Made by a program: the position numbers and the translations under genes. From CAXRDE01 sp964229355 (GTDB lineage: Bacteria; Cyanobacteriota; Sericytochromatia; UBA7694), in assembly GCA_964229355.1 (NCBI GenBank), contig CAXRDE010000025.1:62001-126000 (forward strand): a stretch of 64,000 nt of DNA. Direction: 5' to 3'. Within the stretch, counting starts at the first letter, position 1; the number at the start of each line of letters is the position of its first letter. Positions 58,390-64,000 of the stretch are shown here, in pieces. The notes under the pieces are model-generated. The model was not told the DNA's origin. It saw nothing but the letters and a program-made list of their open reading frames with translations, and did no database searches.

Positions 58390-59410
58390 TGATCAGCCCC
58401 AGTCGCTGATGGTCTTGACAGATATTTTAAAATCCCACTGGCCAGACATTGAAATTTTTCGGGCGGTGTCGGGTGAAATGGCTTTGGCAATTTTGTCGCA
58501 GCACCGTCTGGATCTTTCACTGGTGGACTGGCAAATGCCCAGCATGTCGGGGCTTACCTTATTGCACACCCTGCAGCAAGATCATGCTGCGCTGCCCGTT
58601 ATTTTAATGAGTGGCATTCAGGTGACCCATGAAGACATGCGCCAGGCCCTGAGCTCGGGAGCCTGGGACTATTTGCGCAAACCCTTTGAGCCGGTGGAAG
58701 TGGTGGCGCGGGTAGAAAACGTCTTGCGCCTGTCGCGGGCCCATTTAGAAATTGCCCGTTTGAATGAAACCAAAGATGTGGTGTTTCAGGCGCTCTCTAA
58801 CCACCTGGTGGGGGGGGCACAGCGTATGACGCTGTCCATGGAGCTAATCAAGCGCTATTTGCCCACCAAAACGGACTATCTGGAGCGCTTGCTCGCTGAA
58901 AGCCATGCCAATCAGCAGGCTCACCAGGCCCTTTTGCAGACCCTTTTAACCTGGTCTCAGCAGCAGTTTACGGCCTTTACCCCACGGCTTCAGGACTTTT
59001 GCCTGCGGCCTTTTTTGGTGCAGGCCCTGCAAGGCCGGGGTATAAAGCTCCCTTTGCGGGTCAACGATGCCCTCTGGGTCACTGCCGATACCCAGGTGCT
59101 GTATGACCTGCTGATTCAGCTGTGGGGGCTGCTTGCTCCGGTGTCTTTGCGCAGCCGCCTCAATGAAGGCACTCAACAGATCGAGATGCTGCTACCGGTA
59201 CAAGACGGTCTCAAAGCACAGGTCCTAAGAGATTGGCGTACGCATCGCTTAGATCCCCATGCCAGCTTGGACACCCTGATGCTGTATTTGCGTCTGCAGT
59301 CTTGTCAACAGCAGTTAAAAGCCATGCAGGGCGATTTGGATCTATTAGACAAGGGCGGCGCTCAGGAAACCTCGCTGATTATTAAGTTGGCAGGCACCTT
59401 GAGGGCATAA
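58370..59410 (+). CDS. Response regulator with C-terminal kinase-like (probably inactive) domain
   Basis: A 346-residue protein starting at the ATG at 58370. Residues 1-125 are an intact CheY-like receiver: acidic pair in VLLVDDQ, phosphoacceptor Asp in LSLVDWQMPSMSG, Ser in ILMSG and Lys in YLRKPFEPVEV. Residues about 130-340 have the layout of a HisKA/HATPase module (helical hairpin, then VTADTQVLYDLLIQLWGLL like the ADTTLLLRVLQNLLSNAC segment of the neighbouring kinase) but have no phosphoacceptor His, N box or G boxes. A regulatory pseudokinase is a fair reading. It overlaps the kinase by 20 bp and the convergent OmpR-type gene by 49 bp. Confidence 0.83.
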   Translation: MRVLLVDDQPQSLMVLTDILKSHWPDIEIFRAVSGEMALAILSQHRLDLSLVDWQMPSMSGLTLLHTLQQDHAALPVILMSGIQVTHEDMRQALSSGAWDYLRKPFEPVEVVARVENVLRLSRAHLEIARLNETKDVVFQALSNHLVGGAQRMTLSMELIKRYLPTKTDYLERLLAESHANQQAHQALLQTLLTWSQQQFTAFTPRLQDFCLRPFLVQALQGRGIKLPLRVNDALWVTADTQVLYDLLIQLWGLLAPVSLRSRLNEGTQQIEMLLPVQDGLKAQVLRDWRTHRLDPHASLDTLMLYLRLQSCQQQLKAMQGDLDLLDKGGAQETSLIIKLAGTLRA

Positions 59411-60081
59411 CCTTTGCGATGATAGGTTTTTAGCTCCAGCGGTACCCCGTTGCAGGCTTCCAGGGCTTTGCGCAGTTGGCGAATGTATTGATCCACGGTA
59501 CGAAGGGTGCGGCTGTTTTTTCCGGTGCCCCATAACACCTCTGCAATGCGTTCTCTTGACATCAGGGTGTTGGGGTACGACAGAAAAAGCCAAAAGAGCT
59601 TAAAGATCAGGGGGGTGAGTTCGAGATCTTTACTGTGGTAATACACCTGTTGGGCCTGAATGTCTAAGAGAAACGGTCCACACTGAATTTGCTCTGATTT
59701 CAGCGCAAAGGCCTGGCCAGAGCGTTGTAAAAGTTTGTGCAGGTACAGGGCCAGCTCTTCGGGGGCGAAGGGTTTGGTCAAACACAGGTCTGCGCCTTGT
59801 TGTAAGGCTTCAAGTCGCGCTTGCAGCAGGTAGCGCGAGGTTAAAAACACCACGGGGCTATGGGGATGTAAATTTTTGACGTGACGGGGCCACTCCAAAT
59901 GATCGGTACCGAGGCCGTCGTCTATCACAATCACGGGTACACTCAGTCTTGCAAAACGTCGGGGCAATTGGGTCCAGTGACGGTAGATCTTGAGATGCAA
60001 AGGCTTCAAAAAGTCTTCTAAAAAGGCGATTAAAATCGCATCTTCTGAGATCAGGCAAATCTCGATGTGTTCGGCTTGCAT
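59362..60081 (-). CDS. OmpR/PhoB-family response regulator
   Basis: A 239-residue two-domain regulator. The receiver (about 1-115) has an acidic pair in ICLISEDAIL, the phosphoacceptor Asp in VIVIDDGLGTD, and Thr/Lys in VVFLTSR and CLTKPFAPEEL. The winged-helix DNA-binding domain (about 130-230) shows LELTPLIFKLFWLFLSYPNTLMSRERI and TVDQYIRQLRKAL. The ATG at 60081 has AAGGA 7 bp upstream and is preferred over the ATG at 60114, which directly follows a TATACT. It lies convergent to the kinase/receiver pair and is a likely output for that kinase. Two 11-bp direct repeats upstream may be its own binding site. Confidence 0.9.
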   Translation of the reverse strand: MQAEHIEICLISEDAILIAFLEDFLKPLHLKIYRHWTQLPRRFARLSVPVIVIDDGLGTDHLEWPRHVKNLHPHSPVVFLTSRYLLQARLEALQQGADLCLTKPFAPEELALYLHKLLQRSGQAFALKSEQIQCGPFLLDIQAQQVYYHSKDLELTPLIFKLFWLFLSYPNTLMSRERIAEVLWGTGKNSRTLRTVDQYIRQLRKALEACNGVPLELKTYHRKGYALKVPANLIISEVS

Positions 60082-60114
60082 GGCCAGGTCCTTATCTGAA
60101 GTCAATATTTTCAT

Positions 60115-60149
60115 CAGTATAATCTGTAAGTTGTGATGAAGTTGTGATT
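60115..60149 (-). promoter_or_regulatory. Promoter with tandem 11-bp direct repeats (OmpR/PhoB-type box)
   Basis: On the plus strand AAGTTGTGATG (60128-60138) is followed directly by AAGTTGTGATT (60139-60149). On the minus strand these lie just upstream of TATACT (60120-60115), covering the -35 position where no consensus hexamer is seen. An 11-bp repeat period is typical of OmpR/PhoB-family sites, and the downstream gene encodes such a regulator. Confidence 0.6.
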
Positions 60150-60258
60150 TTCATCGAAAAAATCGACTTCTTTGGGGCTTAGCAGGTGCATTGGAGACGG
60201 GCCTTCTATACATTATGGGGTATCCGTTATTTCTATTCTTAATGTGAAGGTATTCGTT

Positions 60259-60867
60259 ATGCAAAGGTTTTTTAAGGCGGGTCTGTGCCTGCTGTTTACC
60301 GCCTGTGTTCCCGCTCAGCTGCCGGTCACCGGTGGGGCCAGTCCGTCTGTGACAGAGCCGACGGCTTCTGTGGGGCCTCAGTCTCCCACATCCACCCCCT
60401 CGGCTGCTCCTGTTTCACCCAATGGGCCCGGGGTTACGGCTTCCGCCAGTCCCGCGCTGCCCACTGAAGGCCCTGCCCAGGGGACTGCCCAGGGGCTTGC
60501 GCAGGCCAGCAAATTGGTACTGAGCCTGGGCAATCGCTTCTTTTCTGCCGTGGGTGAACAGCGCGAGCTGCGCATAGAGGTGCAAGATGCCCAGGGGCGT
60601 GTGCTGCCCACAGACGGCTTAACCTTTGCTTATTCCTCGTCACGGCCTCAGGACTTTAGCGTGGATGCCACCGGCCGAGTGGTGGCCGAAGTCAGTGACG
60701 GCTATAGCGACATTTCGGTGCAATTGGTGGGCTCGGCCTTGCGGGTGTCTCAGCTGGTGTCCGTAAGCAGCGCCGGTGCCTCTTCTGGCGGTGGCGGTGG
60801 TGGAGGCGGCGGTGCCGCTGCGCCCACTCAGGAAAACGTCAACGGCCAGGTTGAGTTTCAGTTTTAA
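60259..60867 (+). CDS. Small Ig-like lipoprotein with Gly-rich tail
   Basis: A 202-residue lipoprotein (MQRFFKAGLCLLFTAC, Cys16), with a Pro/Ser/Thr-rich linker to about residue 75, an Ig-like Big_2-type domain (about 80-165: VGEQRELRIEVQDAQGRVLP, FAYSSSRPQDFSVDATGRVVAEVSDGYSDISVQ) and a run of Gly before the end. GAAGG lies 8 bp before the ATG. It is first of three consecutive lipoprotein genes. Confidence 0.82.
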   Translation: MQRFFKAGLCLLFTACVPAQLPVTGGASPSVTEPTASVGPQSPTSTPSAAPVSPNGPGVTASASPALPTEGPAQGTAQGLAQASKLVLSLGNRFFSAVGEQRELRIEVQDAQGRVLPTDGLTFAYSSSRPQDFSVDATGRVVAEVSDGYSDISVQLVGSALRVSQLVSVSSAGASSGGGGGGGGGAAAPTQENVNGQVEFQF

Positions 60868-60904
60868 GTTTTAAATTTTTAAAGAAAGCGACATCTTTCG
60901 TTTT

Positions 60905-62686
60905 ATGAAAACGCATTTTTTTATGTCCACGGCCCTGACGCTGTCTCTGGGCTTGTCTCTGAGTTTGACTGCCTGTGCGCCCCAGACCTTACACAGCGCC
61001 GCCACGCCCGATTTGCTTCAGAACCCGCTTCAGAGCCCGCATCAGGGCCAACATCAAGAGGTGTTTTTTACCTATCGCGCGCCTTCAGACTCAGTTAACA
61101 CCTTTCAGACCCAGGCGGTGGACACCGCAGAACTGGCCTTTATTAAACTCACGCTGGTGGGCGAAGGGCTCTCAGGCGCCATTGAAAATGTCGGTGGCTT
61201 TATTCCGGTGACCCAGGGCAAAGCGGCAGCGAGCATTCGCAATGTGCCCATTCAGCCGGGCAATGTGCGCATTGTAACGGTTCAGGGCTACGACGCCGAT
61301 CAGCAACCCCTGCCGGCTTTTGTGGGCAAAGGCATTTACACCTCGCGCGCCGGGCAGGTGACCATTAACATTAATATTGATCGCCGCCAGTTGCTGGTGG
61401 GCCTGGCCCTCGAAAAACTGCTGGCCACGCAGCAGGGCAGCTTGCCTGATTTTGACCTTGAGGCCCTGTTAGCGGCCACCGATACAGCCACCGGTTTTGA
61501 TGGCGTTAATTTTGCCACCGATCCGCTGTTGTTTAACACCGAACTTTTCGGTGAGCAATTGCTACAAAATGGGGCGAGTGTACCGGATTTGTCAGAACTT
61601 GCCCAAAAGCCTGCCTTCACCAGTGTGTCGGTGGCGACCCTGGGGGGTGGACGTTTTACCGAGGCGCTGAGCCTGACTTTTAATGACCCGTTGTCGTCTT
61701 CAGCGCCGATTGCCCTGAACGCCAGCAGCCCCCAGACCCTGAATTTTAGCATTGCCCCCGGCACCTGGAAGGCCCAGCTTAAAAAAGCCGATGGCACGGT
61801 GCTTGCCACGGCCGATGTGACGGTAACCCCTGACGGCAAAGCCATTCTCAGTCAGGAAGCCTTTACCTTAAGCCTGAAGCCTGAAATCACTCAGATTACG
61901 CCCGGTACGGTACTTAACACGGGCGGTGGCAAGGTCACTTTAAAAGGCTCGGGCTTTAGTGGCGTCACCGAAGTGCGCCTGGGGACCACACCGGTGAGCT
62001 TTACGGCCATCAGCGATACCGAAATTGAATTGAACGCGCCCGAAAGCCTGGGCAATGCAGGCATTACCGTGGTAACCCCCGGGGGCACGAGCGCGAGCCA
62101 GACCCTGGCGGTGGTAGACAAACCTCAGGTTTCCACCCTTTCGGTGAGCTCAGGGGCCGAAGGCGATGAAGTCGTGATCACGGGGCTGGCCTTTGACCCG
62201 GTGCCAGCGAAGAACGCCGTGTATTTTGGCAGTACTCTGGCTACCCTTGTGCCCGACAAAAGTGAAGCGGGCAAGTTGACCGTGGTGGTGCCGGCTCTGA
62301 CCGCGGGTTCTCACCCCATCAGCGTGCAGACATCGCAGCGCACCTCGACCTCCCAGGCTTTTGCGGTGAAGCCGAGCCTGGCCAAGCTCACCACCCAGAC
62401 CGGATTTTTGGTCAAGGGACTGGGCGTGAACCTGGATGCCAAAGGTCTGGATACCACCCAGGCCGCCAATAACACCGTCAACTTTGTGAACACGTCCGTG
62501 AATCCGCCCCAAACCGTATCGGTAGCGGGTCTTGCGTTTTCAAACAATGCCCTTGTGGCGCAGGTGCCGGTTTCGCTTTCGGCAGGGACTTATGCCATTT
62601 CAGTCACGGTCAATAATCAGACCAGCAATACCCTGACCCTGCAATTGCCCCAGGTGGGCGTCAATCTTTCTGGAGGACTTTTTTAA
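60905..62686 (+). CDS. IPT/TIG-domain lipoprotein
   Basis: A 593-residue lipoprotein (lipobox LSLTAC, Cys24). An N-terminal beta-rich region (about 60-155: AFIKLTLVGEGLSGAIENVGGF, VRIVTVQGYDADQQPLPAFVGKG) also seems present in weaker form in the following gene. Residues about 325-500 contain IPT/TIG domains (PEITQITPGTVLNTGGGKVTLKGSGFSGVTEVRLGTTPVSF; STLSVSSGAEGDEVVITGLAFDP), followed by another beta domain. A surface or outer-membrane structural role is inferred. It follows the small Ig lipoprotein by 37 bp and abuts the next gene (TAAATG). Confidence 0.85.
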   Translation: MKTHFFMSTALTLSLGLSLSLTACAPQTLHSAATPDLLQNPLQSPHQGQHQEVFFTYRAPSDSVNTFQTQAVDTAELAFIKLTLVGEGLSGAIENVGGFIPVTQGKAAASIRNVPIQPGNVRIVTVQGYDADQQPLPAFVGKGIYTSRAGQVTININIDRRQLLVGLALEKLLATQQGSLPDFDLEALLAATDTATGFDGVNFATDPLLFNTELFGEQLLQNGASVPDLSELAQKPAFTSVSVATLGGGRFTEALSLTFNDPLSSSAPIALNASSPQTLNFSIAPGTWKAQLKKADGTVLATADVTVTPDGKAILSQEAFTLSLKPEITQITPGTVLNTGGGKVTLKGSGFSGVTEVRLGTTPVSFTAISDTEIELNAPESLGNAGITVVTPGGTSASQTLAVVDKPQVSTLSVSSGAEGDEVVITGLAFDPVPAKNAVYFGSTLATLVPDKSEAGKLTVVVPALTAGSHPISVQTSQRTSTSQAFAVKPSLAKLTTQTGFLVKGLGVNLDAKGLDTTQAANNTVNFVNTSVNPPQTVSVAGLAFSNNALVAQVPVSLSAGTYAISVTVNNQTSNTLTLQLPQVGVNLSGGLF

Positions 62687-64000
62687 ATGACACGTACCGT
62701 AATCACCCGTACTGCAACGGCTCTATCTCTTTCTGTGGCGTTGGTGGGCTGTCAGCCCTCCACCCCCGTCCCCGTGACTGCGCCGGTGAGCGCGCCTCTG
62801 GTTTCTGGCGAATTTGCTGACGCTGCTCAAGCTTTGCAGGGGCCCGATCTCAAGCCCCAGTCTGCACAAACCCAGTCCGTACAAACCCAGGCTAAGTTTG
62901 CCGCCCAGGGCGCTGTGCACACCGAAGGTCAAAGCGTGACCTTACAATTGCGCCTGCCGCCGCTGAGCGAGAAGGCCGCTTTCGCCACCCAGGCCCTGAA
63001 TCTGTCCGGTGCCCAAACGGTGGTTTTAAGTATCAAAGACAGCAACGGTCAGGTGTATTTACCGCAGGGTGCGGAAGTCACCCCCGACGGCGGCGAGCTG
63101 CCTTACCCTGTGGATGGTAACCTCAACGTTCGTTTTGAGGGGGTCTTTCCCAGTGCCTTGCTGGTGGCCCGCTTTCATGTGCTGGATGCCCAAAAGCAGC
63201 TTATTCCCCAGACCCAACTGGCCACGTCTTTTAGCCATTTAAAAGACACCGATGCCGACGTGCAAATGAACTTTGCCAGCACGCCTGCCGCTCAGGTGCT
63301 TGCTCAACTGCTGGACAGTTCCGATTCGCAGGTGCGCTTGCGGGCTGTGAGCATTAATCCCTCTGATCTGCACTTGTTTATTGAAAACATCTTGTCTACC
63401 CAGGCAGACCCTGTACAGGTGGACGTGGCCAAGCTGGCGGAAGCCTTAAAAACCACGGGTCTTGCAGCGCTGCAGGCTCAGGACTACCGCCTGTTTGGGG
63501 CAAAAGTTAACGTAACGGTCACTGGCCTTGCGGGAACCGACGGCATTGACCTGCAATTGACCGATGCGGTGACCAGGATTATTAAGGGCCAGGGCAATAC
63601 AGGGAGTGAACCGTTTGTCTTTAAGGGTGTGCCTGCGGCAACAGGATTAAAGCTTTTGGTCTCGGCGGCAGCAAATCCGGGCACCACTTACACCTTTGCG
63701 GTGAATCCCACCACGCTTACCACCACCGAAGGCGGCTCTCACGACGTGACGGTCACCGCCACCGCCGCAAAGCCCACGTTGAGTCCTTTGACCCTTTCTT
63801 CAGGCACCATTGGCAGCGAAGTGACCCTGACCGGTGAAAATTTTCATACTGAGACGGCGGGCAATATGGTGCGCTTTGGCGCTACCACCGCAGAGGTGAC
63901 CTCGGCCACGGCCACTGAGCTAAAGGTTAAAGTGCCTGCTGGTATTGCTGGACAGGTCAACGTGACGGTTGTGGTGGGCTCCCAGATGAGTAGCGCTCAG
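62687..64000 (+). CDS. IPT/TIG-domain lipoprotein, 3' end outside window
   Basis: The frame opens at the ATG directly after the preceding stop (TAAATG), with GGAGGA 10 bp upstream, and stays open for 438 codons to the window edge. The signal is MTRTVITRTATALSLSVALVGC (Cys22), followed by a Pro/Val/Gln-rich linker (KPQSAQTQSVQTQAK). A beta domain (VTLQLRLPPLSEKAAF...VVLSIKDSNGQVYLPQG) follows, and near the edge an IPT/TIG domain begins (LSPLTLSSGTIGSEVTLTGE, NMVRFGATTAEVTSATATEL). It is the third gene of the lipoprotein operon and probably a functional relative of the second. Confidence 0.85.
   Translation, partial: MTRTVITRTATALSLSVALVGCQPSTPVPVTAPVSAPLVSGEFADAAQALQGPDLKPQSAQTQSVQTQAKFAAQGAVHTEGQSVTLQLRLPPLSEKAAFATQALNLSGAQTVVLSIKDSNGQVYLPQGAEVTPDGGELPYPVDGNLNVRFEGVFPSALLVARFHVLDAQKQLIPQTQLATSFSHLKDTDADVQMNFASTPAAQVLAQLLDSSDSQVRLRAVSINPSDLHLFIENILSTQADPVQVDVAKLAEALKTTGLAALQAQDYRLFGAKVNVTVTGLAGTDGIDLQLTDAVTRIIKGQGNTGSEPFVFKGVPAATGLKLLVSAAANPGTTYTFAVNPTTLTTTEGGSHDVTVTATAAKPTLSPLTLSSGTIGSEVTLTGENFHTETAGNMVRFGATTAEVTSATATELKVKVPAGIAGQVNVTVVVGSQMSSAQ

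Noticed and set aside
1..64000. tRNA, rRNA, prophage, transposase or integron signatures
   Set aside because: None was recognised on either strand when reading gene by gene and through the intergenic gaps.

Overview
The window reads as chromosomal DNA of a Gram-negative (diderm), free-living, aerobic heterotroph of moderately high GC. The evidence is a large number of secreted lipoproteins with clear lipoboxes, a GspE/PilB-type ATPase, an Fe/Mn superoxide dismutase, a PQQ-type sugar dehydrogenase and a molybdenum hydroxylase. No rRNA, tRNA, CRISPR array, prophage or insertion sequence is visible. No gene fixes the phylum. The mix of very large Ig/IPT lipoproteins with a cryptochrome-like photolyase resembles non-photosynthetic relatives of Cyanobacteria (Sericytochromatia-like), but this is only an impression.

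Layout. 0-13 kb is mostly housekeeping and metabolism: trpB (cut by the left edge) and trpA, a dienelactone hydrolase, a CoA-transferase, an ECF42-type sigma factor with its DGPF partner, a divergent GspE-like ATPase, a glycosyltransferase, a lytic transglycosylase without a signal peptide, and a deacetylase coupled to a cyclic-nucleotide-binding protein. 13-24 kb holds envelope proteins: a two-gene unit encoding 777- and about 1700-residue lipoproteins, then two paralogous lipoproteins that each carry three exact copies of the hexapeptide ILIQSG. 24-35 kb has a CHASE2-GGDEF diguanylate cyclase, an xdhB without xdhA, a compact type III polyketide synthase / methyltransferase / flavoprotein cluster, a metallo-hydrolase lipoprotein and a CsgG/FlgO-like protein. 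35-46 kb has superoxide dismutase, beta-propeller and HEAT proteins, more lipoproteins, and a four-gene unit of ECF sigma factor, possible anti-sigma factor and two MotA/ExbB-like membrane proteins.

46-55 kb looks like an accessory or defence-type region. It contains an AT-richer divergent pair (CoiA-like nuclease and a possible ribbon-helix-helix protein), a tightly coupled NUDIX / methyltransferase / PLD-helicase-DUF3427 operon, and an AAA-ATPase/PD-(D/E)XK protein followed by an SMI1/KNR4-like protein. 55-64 kb has a photolyase-family protein lacking the usual Fe-S cysteines, and a signalling module: a 7TM-DISM histidine kinase, a receiver fused to what looks like a dead kinase, and an OmpR-type regulator. 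It ends in a three-lipoprotein operon with Ig/IPT domains that runs off the right edge.

The best candidates for undescribed biology are the ILIQSG lipoprotein pair, the sigma/anti-sigma/MotA-like operon, the NUDIX-methyltransferase-helicase operon, the receiver-pseudokinase, the GspE-like ATPase with altered catalytic boxes, and a set of extended -10 motifs placed so close to start codons that leaderless transcripts are likely.
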